From NCBI GenBank assembly GCA_026129485.1, contig JAHCHY010000004.1, forward strand, positions 124,001 through 188,000: a DNA stretch of 64,000 nt. The letters are read 5' to 3'. Numbering within the stretch: the stretch's first letter is position 1; each line of letters starts with the position of its first letter. This DNA is from Cyclobacteriaceae bacterium (GTDB lineage: Bacteria; Bacteroidota; Bacteroidia; Cytophagales; Cyclobacteriaceae). Below the pieces are notes generated by a model that was not told where the DNA came from, ran no database searches, and saw only the letters and a program-made list of their open reading frames with translations. A program made the translations under genes and the position numbers. Below are positions 16,842 through 25,241 of the stretch, one piece after another.

Positions 16842-18400
16842 CTGCCGCCCAGCATTTGCCTGCGCATTTTCAGTTGAAGATCATCGGGCACAATTTCCAA
16901 GCCTTTGTTCAGGTATTGCTTTGCTTTGGTTTTTTGTCCTTTTCTAAAGTAATAGACACATGCTTCTGAATAGGCCTGGCCTACCACCTGTGGACTTACG
17001 ATCGTAATGTTCCGGTTGGAGTAAAAGTCCTCAAAAATCTTCTGGTATTTTTCGCCACGCTTTTCATCGCCTTTCTGGAAGCTTTCTCCAAACTCGGCTG
17101 CATAAATCATGGCCAGCATGGAATTAAAATTGGCATTTTCTTCCAATGCCTGGAACCGGTTTTTATAATGCTCCAGCGAATCCAGCACTACGCTGTTTTT
17201 TCTTTCGTTTCGAAAAGACTGGGCCAGGCAGGAAACAAACACACCGCCCAGGTCAACATTATTAGGTTGAATTTCCATGGCCCTGGCGAAGAAGGGTTTG
17301 GCACGAATGTAATTCCCCTGGTTATAAAACACACGCCCGTTTTCGTAGTAGTAAACAAAGCTCACCTCATCCAGCGTTTCTTTATCCTTTATACTTTGCG
17401 TAATGGCTTCAAAGCATCTTTTGTACAGAAGCTTATCGTTGTTTTTAAGTAATACCGTTTGAGTAAGATTATAGAATTCACCTTTTATCATGTCAGTGGT
17501 TACACCTTTTTCCCTTAGCCGGGAAACGCGACCGATAAGCGTGGCCCGCTGTAACGGATCGAGATTGGGAGATTCCAGCTTGGCAGCTGAGAAATGCAGC
17601 AAAAGGTACTCTGAGCGCACATTGGGGTAATAGAGGTAACCCTTTTTTATTTGTTCGTAAGCCCCGGCAATATCGTTATGATCCTGTTTGAACAAGCCAT
17701 CATTCAGGTAATGGATCCCTACCAGTTGAGCCAGACTGATGTCCTCACTTCCGAAATAGTATTTGTTAAACAGTTCATCAATAGTTGAGTTGGCAACTTC
17801 TGAATTGCCGATAATTTTTTGATTTTTCAGATTGGTAACAAAACTGTTTTTGTAAGTGTTATCAAACGTAAGGAAACCAAATATGGGGGTTGTGGTTTCG
17901 ATCATGATGTTCTCTGCATTGGGATAGGCCACCAGGTAAACATGACTGGGCTTTTCTTTAATGGCATAAGGAATATTTAACTTTTCAAAGAACATGGCAT
18001 ACAAAGCTGTAGCGGTTACACAGTTGTAATTGCCGGTGCGACTGATTTCATAAAAACGGTTCTCGGTTTCGTATTTCGATAGAAAACGGTTATGCACCAA
18101 CTGGTAGATATATTTTACCTTTTTGTCGTTCTTCTTTTTATAGGCATCAGAGCTTGCTATTTCTTTTACAGTGGCATTGAAACGCTCTTCAAAATTCCTG
18201 GCATCCTGTGCGGCCGTAGGAGAGTTGGCGAAGAATAGCTCCGTATAATTGATGTTCTTCTTTCTAAAATAATTTTCAAAGGCAGTGGTTTCGTATGGCG
18301 AGGCAAACACCAGCTCATTCCAATAAACCAAAGAATCGGTTTGCGCATAAATCTGCCCCAAACCAGGGGCGAACAGGAGGGTTAATAGCAGGCTTTTCAT
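16838..18400 (-). CDS. Secreted transglutaminase-like/TPR protein
   Basis: 520 residues with an N-terminal signal peptide (MKSLLLTLLFAPGLGQIYAQ). Residues about 90-180 resemble a transglutaminase/papain-like fold: VKYIYQLVHNRFL, a nucleophile candidate Cys in NYNCVTATALYAMFFEKLNIPYAI, and a candidate His in KPSHVYLVAYP. From about 230 onward the chain is helical with TPR-like units (AGAYEQIKKGYLYYPN, YYENGRVFYNQGNYIRAKPFFARAMEIQPNN, KAKQYLNKGLEIVPDD). Probable periplasmic or surface scaffold or protease-like protein; substrate unknown. Tail-to-tail with the MORN lipoprotein. Confidence 0.7.
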   Translation of the reverse strand: MKSLLLTLLFAPGLGQIYAQTDSLVYWNELVFASPYETTAFENYFRKKNINYTELFFANSPTAAQDARNFEERFNATVKEIASSDAYKKKNDKKVKYIYQLVHNRFLSKYETENRFYEISRTGNYNCVTATALYAMFFEKLNIPYAIKEKPSHVYLVAYPNAENIMIETTTPIFGFLTFDNTYKNSFVTNLKNQKIIGNSEVANSTIDELFNKYYFGSEDISLAQLVGIHYLNDGLFKQDHNDIAGAYEQIKKGYLYYPNVRSEYLLLHFSAAKLESPNLDPLQRATLIGRVSRLREKGVTTDMIKGEFYNLTQTVLLKNNDKLLYKRCFEAITQSIKDKETLDEVSFVYYYENGRVFYNQGNYIRAKPFFARAMEIQPNNVDLGGVFVSCLAQSFRNERKNSVVLDSLEHYKNRFQALEENANFNSMLAMIYAAEFGESFQKGDEKRGEKYQKIFEDFYSNRNITIVSPQVVGQAYSEACVYYFRKGQKTKAKQYLNKGLEIVPDDLQLKMRRQMLGGS

Positions 18401-18510
18401 TTTTTAAAACTCAACACTTAAAATTAAGTAATTGGTGAATACAAGTCTATGAGTTACCGTTGTTATTATAGGGTTTTTAGGTGTACTTTTAGCCTCTCGA
18501 AAAAAGAAAT

Positions 18511-19329
18511 ATGAGTTATAGGATTGTTACCTGGGTTGTTGGGTTAGGTGTGTTTGGTCTTTTATTTTCGTGCTCGTCCGACAAAGAAAAAGCACAAACG
18601 TCCGAAGCAGACACGCTCCGGATAAACTATGCTATCCGCAGCCTGTGGCCGCACGATCCGGAAGCTTTTACACAAGGGTTACTGATCCACAATGGCGAAT
18701 TATATGAAAGCACAGGCCAGCATGGCACTTCATGGATTGGTGTGGTGGACATCAATACCGGTAAGGTGGATAAGAAAGTAGTGCTGGACAAACAATATTT
18801 TGGCGAAGGCATTGCCATTCTTAACAATAAAGTGTTTCAGCTTACCTGGCAAAACAAGGTGGGTTTTGTGTACGATCTGAAAACATTTAAGAAGATAAAA
18901 GAATTTAAGTTTGATTCGTTTGCCAAAGAAGGCTGGGGCTTAACCCACGACCATGTAAACCTGATTATGAGCGATGGCACCGACAAATTGCATTACCTCG
19001 ATACGGTTACATTGGAGGTAGTGAAGTCGGTAAAGGTTACAGACGAGAGCGGCCCGGTTAAAAACCTGAATGAGTTGGAATACATCGAAGGCTATGTGTT
19101 TGCCAATGTGTGGCAAACCAACCTGATTTTGAAAATTGATCCGAACAGCGGTAAAGTGGTGGGGCGTATCGATCTTTCCAAATTAGCCAGCGATGCCCGT
19201 AAGGCAAGCCCGCAGGTGGACGTACTGAACGGCATTGCCTGGCATCCGGAAACGAAATCGATTTTGGTAACCGGAAAGAACTGGCCCAACATTTATATTT
19301 TAAAACTGGAAGAATCTCAAAAGCAATAA
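18511..19329 (+). CDS. Glutaminyl-peptide cyclotransferase (beta-propeller type), lipoprotein
   Basis: 272 residues. A lipoprotein signal precedes Cys21 (GLLFSCSSDK). The rest matches the plant/bacterial glutamine cyclotransferase five-bladed propeller: WPHDPEAFTQGLLIHNGELYESTGQHG, VLDKQYFGEGIAILNNKVFQLTWQ, AKEGWGLTHDHVNLIMSDGTD, LNELEYIEGYVFANVWQTN, and VLNGIAWHPETKSILVTGKNWP (all within residues 45-265). Such enzymes cyclise N-terminal glutamine to pyroglutamate, stabilising exported proteins; in Bacteroidota many secreted proteins begin with Gln after signal cleavage, which fits. Acts in the periplasm, anchored to a membrane. Confidence 0.93.
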   Translation: MSYRIVTWVVGLGVFGLLFSCSSDKEKAQTSEADTLRINYAIRSLWPHDPEAFTQGLLIHNGELYESTGQHGTSWIGVVDINTGKVDKKVVLDKQYFGEGIAILNNKVFQLTWQNKVGFVYDLKTFKKIKEFKFDSFAKEGWGLTHDHVNLIMSDGTDKLHYLDTVTLEVVKSVKVTDESGPVKNLNELEYIEGYVFANVWQTNLILKIDPNSGKVVGRIDLSKLASDARKASPQVDVLNGIAWHPETKSILVTGKNWPNIYILKLEESQKQ

Positions 19330-19452
19330 GTCTGTACGATTTGGAAACCTTGTTAGCTTGATTGAGCCGCCTGTCAACAATCGGAAGTTAAAAATTGGTT
19401 AACCTGAAACCCGGGCAGGTTTGTTCAGTTAAAGCAATTAAAATCAATCGCT

Positions 19453-19881
19453 ATGAAAAATCTACTAATCATTTTTTTGTTGATCGGTCAGGTCGTTTTG
19501 GCGCAAAATGACGAAGCGCTTGTAAAAGAAGTGGTGAATTCCGCTTATGTATCGGGCATTCACAATGGCGGAAGCATCGATGATATCCGGAAGGGTTTTC
19601 ATCCCACCTTCCAGATGTTGCGGTTAATGGATAATGAAGTGAAGCCTTTGGGTATTGAGGAGTGGATTACAGCCATTGAGAAAAACCGGGCACAGGGAAA
19701 TACGGCACCTGCCGTGCGTACCGAAGGCAGGTTTACCAGCGTAACAGTATCCGGTACTGCGGCTAATGTAGTGCTCGAATTGTACCGGGGCGATAAAAAG
19801 ATCTTTACCGATAACCTGCTGCTATACAAGTTCAGTGAAGGCTGGCGCATTGTAAGCAAGACTTTTTACCGGCATCCGTAA
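19453..19881 (+). CDS. Secreted NTF2-like (lumazine-binding type) protein
   Basis: 142 residues with a signal peptide (MKNLLIIFLLIGQVVLAQ) followed by the pattern of the putative lumazine-binding/SnoaL-like NTF2 fold: VVNSAYVSGIHNGGSIDDIRKGFHPTFQML, then SVTVSGTAANVVLELYRGDKKIFTDNLLLYKFSEGWRIVSKTFYRHP (positions about 85-142). The closing GWRIVSKTFY is typical of the family. Ligand and function are unknown. A weak dyad AACCTG/CAGGTT (19401-19421) lies upstream. Confidence 0.8.
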   Translation: MKNLLIIFLLIGQVVLAQNDEALVKEVVNSAYVSGIHNGGSIDDIRKGFHPTFQMLRLMDNEVKPLGIEEWITAIEKNRAQGNTAPAVRTEGRFTSVTVSGTAANVVLELYRGDKKIFTDNLLLYKFSEGWRIVSKTFYRHP

Positions 19882-19911
19882 ATGCCGGTAAAAGGCCGCA
19901 TCATGCCTGCT

Positions 19912-20406
19912 TCATTGCTGTTTTTTCGATTTCGTTTTTTGAACCTCCTTTTTCGCAGCCTTTACTTTTTTCCTGCCTTCGTTTGTCAGGGCAAATGAGC
20001 GTGTCATTTTTTTAATGAAGGCTACCCTGCGGAAGCGGAGCGCGCTCCAGTCTTCATCAATCGCTACCTGTCGCACAGGCTCAAACCCTAATTTACCCAG
20101 CTCATCCCAACCGGAATCGCGATTAAATTCGCACGTATATTTTTTGGACGATCCCTTCGGGTATGCCAGCCACAGCAACCCGTCATCTGCCAACCGGCTG
20201 CCGGCTTTCTTCGATAAGGAGCTCACTTCATTTTGTTTGGTAACGAAGGCCAGGAAAAATTCAATCGGCTCCGAACCGCTTAACGAATCCGAAACGGCTA
20301 CCGTTTTTCGGATTGCATCCATTTCAGCCTGAAAGGATTGCGGAGCCTGGATGATATGAATTACGGGTTGATCTTTGAGGTTCAGTTTTTTGAATAAGGG
20401 AGTCAT
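19912..20406 (-). CDS. DUF3052-like protein
   Basis: 164 residues from ATG 20406; the frame extends to 20508 but that extension would overlap the divergent helicase start. LLWLAYPKGSSKKYTCEFNRDSGW, GKLGFEPVRQVAIDEDWSALRFRRV (positions about 70-120) matches the DUF3052 pattern found in Actinobacteria and some Bacteroidota. The tail after residue 135 is strongly basic (KKVKAAKKEVQKTKSKKQQ), perhaps for nucleic-acid binding. Molecular role unknown. Divergent from the PIF1-type helicase with 92 bp between start codons. Confidence 0.75.
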   Translation of the reverse strand: MTPLFKKLNLKDQPVIHIIQAPQSFQAEMDAIRKTVAVSDSLSGSEPIEFFLAFVTKQNEVSSLSKKAGSRLADDGLLWLAYPKGSSKKYTCEFNRDSGWDELGKLGFEPVRQVAIDEDWSALRFRRVAFIKKMTRSFALTNEGRKKVKAAKKEVQKTKSKKQQ

Positions 20407-20498
20407 GGCAATTTTTTTGATGTATAAAGCTACGGCTTGAACCTGAATACTACGGTATGCAGGTAGATTTTCCACAGATATAGGTAATTTGTGGCTTG

Positions 20499-22745
20499 AT
20501 GGAAACACCGGACTTTAAAAAATTCGCCAGCCGGTTCTTGAACACCACGGCAAGCCATGTTTTTTTAACAGGCAAAGCAGGCACGGGCAAAACTACTTTT
20601 CTGAAAAGCCTGGCGGAGCACACGCATAAAAATTTTATTGTAGTAGCGCCTACGGGTATTGCAGCGCTTAATGCAGGCGGTGTTACCATACACTCGCAGT
20701 TTTTAATTCCACCGGCAACTTACATACCCGACCGTTACCTGCCCGAAAACCTGGGTGAAGGCGGCCGGTATATCAACTCGCAAACGCTGGCGCGCAAGCA
20801 TCCGCTCAACAGCGCACGCAAGCAGGTTTTGCGTGCAATCGATTTGCTGGTGATTGATGAAGTAAGCATGCTGCGGGCCGATTTGCTGGATGCGATCGAC
20901 TACCGCATGAAAGCCGCACGCGGAAATTTTTCGCAAAGCTTTGGCGGTGTGCAGGTATTGTTTATCGGTGATTTGTTTCAGTTGCCCCCGGTAATTAAAA
21001 ACGAAGAGCAGGAATTGTTAAGCCGCTATTATACATCGCCCTGGTTTTACGAGGCGCTGGCCTTACGCGATAATCAACCCGTGTATATCGAGCTGGATAA
21101 AATCTACCGGCAGCACGATGAAGCATTTATTCGTATTTTGAACAACCTGCGAAACAGCACCGTTACCGAAGCGGACATCAGTACGCTGAATGAGCATTAT
21201 CAAACCCATGATCAGGTTGATCAGCTAAAGGAAGTAATCACGCTTACTACCCATAACTACAAAGCCGAGCAGTTAAACCGGCAGGCCTTAAATAACCTGC
21301 CTTCTGAAGCGCATTTTTTTGATGCCTCCCTCGAAGGAGAATTCCCGGAGAGCATGTACCCGGTGCAACTTCAACTGGAGCTGAAAGAAGGCGCGCAGAT
21401 CATGTTTGTGCGAAACGACACCAGCCTCGAAAAGAAATATTTTAACGGCAAGCTGGCTACCATTACCCGCATAGAAGATGATGAAGTGTGGGTGCAAATG
21501 GCCGGCACGCACGAGCCGTACCAGCTAAGCCGCGAGCGATGGGAGAACAAAAAGTATTCGGTGGATAAAGACAGCCACGTGCTGAATGAAGATGTGATTG
21601 GCTCGTTTGAGCAATACCCGGTAAAATTAGCGTGGGCGATAACGGTGCATAAAAGCCAGGGCTTAACATTCGATAAAGCGGTGATTGATGTGGCTGCGGC
21701 TTTTGCCGATGGGCAGGTGTATGTGGCGCTGTCGCGGTTGCGTTCATTGGATGGGTTGATTTTACGTTCAAGAATTAACCCCGATGCGGTGCGAACGGAT
21801 AGTCACGTAAAATCGTTTACCCACCAGGCCCATCAACCGGATACGTTGCACCAGGTTATTGAAGAGCAGCAGCGGCAATACATTGCACAACTGCTTGCGC
21901 AGACTTTTTCGTTTGATGGTTTGCTGAAAGAGATCAACTACATTGAAAAGAACAAGGAGCCTGAACGGTTGGAAGACCCGACCATGAAGCCGGTGCTGGC
22001 ACAGCTTGCAGATGCGTTCACCCACGAAAAAAGCAATACGGAGAAATTCAGGCACCAGCTTCAGCAGCTTATCGTGCAGCAGGCCCACGACCAGTTGCTG
22101 GAACGGATTGAGAAGGGTAGTGCTTACTACAGCAAGCTGGTGTGGGATCAGCTCAAGCTATTGCTTAACCACATGGAAGCAATAAAGCAGCAGAAACGGG
22201 TAAAAACGTATCTTGCCCAGCTTCAGGAAATCGATCAGTTGCTTTCGCGAAAGCAAGCTGAATTGTATCAGGCGCATTTGATCGTATCGCAGATTATCAA
22301 CGGGGCAGAGCAGTTTGATTTACGCGCAATACGTCAGGCATGGGAAGCAGAACGCTTGCGGATAATAAAAGAAATCAACCCGCTTCCTCCCGAAAAGAAA
22401 ACACCATCCAAAAAACGAAAGAAAAACCCGGATGATAAAAGTACCTATGATGTTACACTGGAGATGTTTAAGAATGGTTTAAGGCCTGGGGAAATTGCCA
22501 AAGAACGCGGGCTGGTGGTTGGCACCATTGAAGGGCACTTAGCCAAAGCAGTTGAACAAGCCCGGCTGGATATTCTTGAGTTTATGCCGAAAGAGGAAGT
22601 AGATGAAATTGCGGTAGCGGTAAAAGAATTTCCGGGGGCTTTTACCTCAAAAGAACTATACGATAAGTTGAATGGAAAATATGCGTATGGCAAGCTCAGG
22701 GCGGTTATGGCGCATGTAAAAGCACAAGCAAAGGCGCAGGATTGA
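20499..22745 (+). CDS. PIF1-type SF1B helicase with C-terminal HTH_40 domain
   Basis: 748 residues from ATG 20499; a TTG three bases earlier is also in frame. Walker A GKAGTGKT (25-32), Walker B/motif II LLVIDEVSML (about 124-133), motif III VLFIGDLFQLPPV, and C-terminal SF1 motifs including AWAITVHKSQGLTFDKAVIDV and VYVALSRLRSLDGL define a PIF1/RecD-like 5'-3' DNA helicase. From about 440 the chain is helical; a helix-turn-helix_40 segment (LEMFKNGLRPGEIAKERGLVVGTIEGHLAKAV, about 655-687) sits near the end. Probably acts in replication or repair. The gene immediately precedes the restriction-modification island. Confidence 0.92.
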   Translation: METPDFKKFASRFLNTTASHVFLTGKAGTGKTTFLKSLAEHTHKNFIVVAPTGIAALNAGGVTIHSQFLIPPATYIPDRYLPENLGEGGRYINSQTLARKHPLNSARKQVLRAIDLLVIDEVSMLRADLLDAIDYRMKAARGNFSQSFGGVQVLFIGDLFQLPPVIKNEEQELLSRYYTSPWFYEALALRDNQPVYIELDKIYRQHDEAFIRILNNLRNSTVTEADISTLNEHYQTHDQVDQLKEVITLTTHNYKAEQLNRQALNNLPSEAHFFDASLEGEFPESMYPVQLQLELKEGAQIMFVRNDTSLEKKYFNGKLATITRIEDDEVWVQMAGTHEPYQLSRERWENKKYSVDKDSHVLNEDVIGSFEQYPVKLAWAITVHKSQGLTFDKAVIDVAAAFADGQVYVALSRLRSLDGLILRSRINPDAVRTDSHVKSFTHQAHQPDTLHQVIEEQQRQYIAQLLAQTFSFDGLLKEINYIEKNKEPERLEDPTMKPVLAQLADAFTHEKSNTEKFRHQLQQLIVQQAHDQLLERIEKGSAYYSKLVWDQLKLLLNHMEAIKQQKRVKTYLAQLQEIDQLLSRKQAELYQAHLIVSQIINGAEQFDLRAIRQAWEAERLRIIKEINPLPPEKKTPSKKRKKNPDDKSTYDVTLEMFKNGLRPGEIAKERGLVVGTIEGHLAKAVEQARLDILEFMPKEEVDEIAVAVKEFPGAFTSKELYDKLNGKYAYGKLRAVMAHVKAQAKAQD

Positions 22746-22770
22746 AAGGCGTAGAATGTTCTTGTTCTTA

Positions 22771-22860
22771 GCGGAGTCTTCGCTTACGTATTTTGTTTCA
22801 GTGCAGGTTGTCTAAGTAGCTTCCGGTTTTAAATCGCGGAGTCCGAAGCGAGACTCCGCT
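22771..22860. repeat. Dyad repeat next to the restriction-modification island
   Basis: GCGGAGTC (22836-22843) pairs exactly with GACTCCGC (22852-22859) around CGAAGCGA. A partial copy, GCGGAGTCTTCGCT, occurs at 22771-22784. The hairpin has no T-run. It sits between the helicase stop and the left edge of the island. Confidence 0.55.
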
Positions 22861-22890
22861 TGGAAACGGGAATTACTACTGTTCAATTTA

Positions 22891-22953
22891 GCACAAATGT
22901 TCAATAGAAATCCGTTACCGCCATTTCACAAAATCCTTGTTGGTGGCTGCCCT
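22891..22953. repeat. Left boundary of the restriction-modification island
   Basis: GCACAAATGTTCAAT (22891-22905) differs by one base from GCACAAACGTTCAAT at 34361-34375, beside the DHFR-family gene. Further in, GTTACCGCCA (22914-22923) has a near copy in the same orientation at the right edge, GTTGCCGCCA (25230-25239). GTTGGTGGCTGCCCT (22939-22953) is an imperfect inverted match (12 of 15) to 25227-25241. The last ends 7 bp from the methyltransferase stop codon. Confidence 0.5.
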
Positions 22954-22959
22954 TGTCGT

Positions 22960-23916
22960 TTATATGGCTAATTCTACTTCACTGTCGTTATTTACAATTT
23001 TTAAAAAACTTGTCAAGTCGGGATTTGTCTTTATGCAATGTTCGGCTGCAAAGAAACTGCCATTCATTGATTGTGTATGTTTTTTGAAATAATCCAACAT
23101 TGTTGGATCGTTGTCGACTAAGATTGAGTTTCTGTTTTCTTCAATGCAAATTCTGCCTGTTGTTCCGGAACCTGCAAAAAAGTCAAGAACCAAAGAACCC
23201 GGATATGATAATCCTTTCACAAATCTGCGAATGAGTTCAAGAGGTTTTTGTGTAGGATGTCCGACACGCTCAACGGAATTCCCGTTTAGTCGTCCAATTT
23301 CCCAAACGTTAGTAGGATTTTTTCCTTTTTCAATGCTTTCAGGCAATAGGCGTTTGTCTTTCAACGCTACTTTTTTGCTTTCTTCATCATAAGGAACACG
23401 AACGGAATCCAAATCAAAATAATAGTCTTTTGTTTTGGAAAGCCAAATTGCTTCTTCGTGTCTGTTTGCAAAAAAGCGGTGAGCACTCATTCCGTTTTTG
23501 TAATACCAAATTACAAGATTGGTAAAACGCAAATCTGTATGATGTCTTGTGTAGTGCATAATTTCCAACAAGTCGCCTTTCTTCAAATCTTGGTATTGAA
23601 AACCGCCAAAGATTACGCAATTTCCTGTGTCCGTAAGGATACGATAAATTTCGTCTAACCATTGTTTTGCCCAGTCAAGATAATTTTCAAATGTGTCCCA
23701 ATGAGCTAAATCAATGTTGTATGGGGGGTCAATTAAAATTAACTGCACTGAATTATCAGGTATTTTTTTCAAAAGCTCAACCGCATCTTGCGTAAACAAG
23801 GCGTGATAAGTTTTTACAGGCATTTTTGTTTCAATGTGACTACTGTGTGCAACACCGTTCTTTTTTAGCATATTCATTGCGATATGCCCTGAATTGAAGT
23901 GTGATTTATTTGCCAT
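22960..23916 (-). CDS. RsrI-like type II DNA adenine N6-methyltransferase (predicted GAATTC)
   Basis: 318 residues, matching the ~319-residue M.RsrI. The beta-class motif order is visible: DPPYNIDLAHWD (63-74, motif IV) first, then HPTQKPLELIRRFVKGL and LDFFAGSGTTGRICIEENR (motif I, about 243-253). NGMSAHRFFANRHEEAIWLSKTKDYYFDLDSVR, KGKNPTNVW and GRLNGNSVERVGHPTQKP closely follow the RsrI sequence as I recall it. Reaction: AdoMet-dependent methylation of the inner adenine of GAATTC (inferred from R and M similarity). It follows the XRE gene by 14 bp, so both are probably on one transcript. Base composition is more AT-rich than the neighbours. Confidence 0.92.
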   Translation of the reverse strand: MANKSHFNSGHIAMNMLKKNGVAHSSHIETKMPVKTYHALFTQDAVELLKKIPDNSVQLILIDPPYNIDLAHWDTFENYLDWAKQWLDEIYRILTDTGNCVIFGGFQYQDLKKGDLLEIMHYTRHHTDLRFTNLVIWYYKNGMSAHRFFANRHEEAIWLSKTKDYYFDLDSVRVPYDEESKKVALKDKRLLPESIEKGKNPTNVWEIGRLNGNSVERVGHPTQKPLELIRRFVKGLSYPGSLVLDFFAGSGTTGRICIEENRNSILVDNDPTMLDYFKKHTQSMNGSFFAAEHCIKTNPDLTSFLKIVNNDSEVELAI

Positions 23917-23930
23917 ATTACTCGTTATTT

Positions 23931-24254
23931 TTAGTTTGACTGTCTTGTTGTTTTTAGATATTCTACTTTGGTTTCAGCAACTCTCAAAATTTTGCTGTCA
24001 GCTTCTTCTTCCAAAATTTGATATGCAATTTTGTCTGATAACATTTCGTTAATCAGTTCATTGCTATCAACCTTAAAAATGTCTGCTATTTTGCTTATTA
24101 ACTCCTTAGACGGATGTCTTTCGTTACGCTCGTATTTGGCAAGTAACGAAGTGTCAATGTCTAATAATGCAGCAACCTTTCGTTGAGGCAACTCTTGGTC
24201 CTCACGAAGTCTTCTAATTCTTTCCCCAAAAGTGGACAATTTTCTTTTGGACAT
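23931..24254 (-). CDS. XRE-family regulator of the restriction-modification locus
   Basis: 107 residues. An N-terminal XRE/Cro-type HTH (FGERIRRLREDQELPQRKVAALLDIDTSLLAKYERNERHPSKELISKIADIF, residues about 9-61) is followed by a 45-residue helical tail. Position between endonuclease and methyltransferase genes suggests a C-protein-like controller. It is longer than usual controller proteins (about 80 residues) and is coupled to the methyltransferase rather than the endonuclease, so it may repress or balance methyltransferase expression. A 13-bp palindrome lies 31 bp upstream of its start codon. Confidence 0.85.
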   Translation of the reverse strand: MSKRKLSTFGERIRRLREDQELPQRKVAALLDIDTSLLAKYERNERHPSKELISKIADIFKVDSNELINEMLSDKIAYQILEEEADSKILRVAETKVEYLKTTRQSN

Positions 24255-24285
24255 ATTTTACTATGGTCAATTATTGTCCTAATTT

Positions 24286-24298
24286 AGAAATTATTTCT
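24286..24298. promoter_or_regulatory. Candidate operator of the XRE regulator
   Basis: AGAAAT (24286-24291), one central T, then ATTTCT (24293-24298) form a perfect 13-bp palindrome between the endonuclease stop codon and the XRE start codon. The position suits an autoregulatory site for the XRE-methyltransferase transcript. No GACT/AGTC C-box of the classical kind was seen. Confidence 0.45.
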
Positions 24299-24334
24299 GA
24301 AATAAAAACGGGAAAGAAGGGCTATTAACAAAAA

Positions 24335-25138
24335 TCAGTCCAAAAGCCCTATAATCCGTAATGAAGTTTTGGAGACTTCCATCATAATAGGCAACATTTC
24401 ATCAATAGTCCATTCAGTTGCTTTGGTGAAAATTGAAACAGCTTGTAACATAACGGTCTGTCCATTAATTTCTATAAAGATGTTTTCGCAACTGTTTTGG
24501 TTGATTGGCAAACTGTAATTCGCTGCGGTCAATCTGTCAATTCTGTTTAACGAACCAGCATCGTGTTTTAGAACCACTTCGTTTCCGTCAGGACGTATAA
24601 CCGTTGTCGGTTCTGTGAGAAAATTAGAACCTTGTAAAAATAGAATGTAAGGAAAATGCTTTTCATCAATCATTACATTTCTGATTTCATTGATGTTTTT
24701 ATGTGAGCGTTCAATAGCGTTCCCAGCAACCATAAGGTCTTGGTCTTTGTTCTTACCAACCAAAATTCCTTTGCCGAGATTTTCTATGTCCTTTCCTTGA
24801 TGTTTGGCTTCACACACTAAAACAATTCGCCAATTATCGTCTTTGTCTTTTACTTCAATAATGCCTCCGTCTGGTTTTATTCTTGCATTTTCTACGAAGA
24901 TTGTTACGCCTAAACGGGCATCAACTTTATTCAACTTCTCATTTATTTCTTTTTTGCCAAGGTTGTCTCTGAAACGGAACTCCAACTTTGGAAACTCATT
25001 TGTCAAAGTTTCAAAAGCGGCTTTTGAAAAATCATTTACCGAAATGTCGTGTTTTTTTGCACTGTCTCCGAAAATTCCTTTCGGTCCTTCACTTTCTATA
25101 TGTTGTTTGCTCAAGCGGTTTGTTTGTTTTTTGCTCAT
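24335..25138 (-). CDS. EcoRI-family type II restriction endonuclease (predicted G^AATTC)
   Basis: 267 residues versus 277 for EcoRI, alignable by eye over most of its length. Catalytic residues are all kept one position earlier than in EcoRI: Asp90 in KPDGGIIEVKD, Glu110 and Lys112 in CEAKHQGKD. The DNA-recognition segment AGNAIERSHKN keeps Asn140, Ala141 and Arg144, and LNRIDRLTAANYSLPIN keeps Arg199 and Arg202. These match the EcoRI residues that read GAATTC, so the same specificity is predicted. No frame damage. First gene of the leftward order R - XRE - M, with 80 bp and its own candidate promoter ahead of the XRE gene. Confidence 0.95.
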   Translation of the reverse strand: MSKKQTNRLSKQHIESEGPKGIFGDSAKKHDISVNDFSKAAFETLTNEFPKLEFRFRDNLGKKEINEKLNKVDARLGVTIFVENARIKPDGGIIEVKDKDDNWRIVLVCEAKHQGKDIENLGKGILVGKNKDQDLMVAGNAIERSHKNINEIRNVMIDEKHFPYILFLQGSNFLTEPTTVIRPDGNEVVLKHDAGSLNRIDRLTAANYSLPINQNSCENIFIEINGQTVMLQAVSIFTKATEWTIDEMLPIMMEVSKTSLRIIGLLD

Positions 25139-25170
25139 TAGTTCCTGTCTCTCTTATTCGTAATTGCGGA

Positions 25171-25178
25171 CAAAGTTA
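25171..25178 (-). promoter_or_regulatory. Candidate -7 promoter element of the endonuclease gene
   Basis: Read on the minus strand this is TAACTTTG, a match to the Bacteroidota -7 consensus TAnnTTTG, 33 bp before the endonuclease start codon. No clear TTG -33 element is seen at the expected distance. Confidence 0.4.
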
Positions 25179-25226
25179 CATTTTTTCATTTTTGTTCGTC
25201 CATTTAATGTTTGCACTGTCGATGAT

Positions 25227-25241
25227 AGGGTTGCCGCCAAC
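25227..25241. repeat. Right boundary of the restriction-modification island
   Basis: AGGGTTGCCGCCAAC; its reverse complement GTTGGCGGCAACCCT matches 22939-22953 at 12 of 15 positions, so the pair forms imperfect terminal inverted repeats around R-XRE-M. The enclosed GTTGCCGCCA also matches GTTACCGCCA (22914-22923) as a direct repeat. Confidence 0.45.

Noticed and set aside
24241-24334. Classical C-box (GACT-AGTC) for the XRE regulator
   Set aside because: Only a weak GACC-ATAGT resemblance near 24263-24270; the AGAAAT/ATTTCT palindrome is a better candidate.
24335-25138. Endonuclease as a dead remnant
   Set aside because: All catalytic and base-contact positions of EcoRI are kept and the frame is intact.
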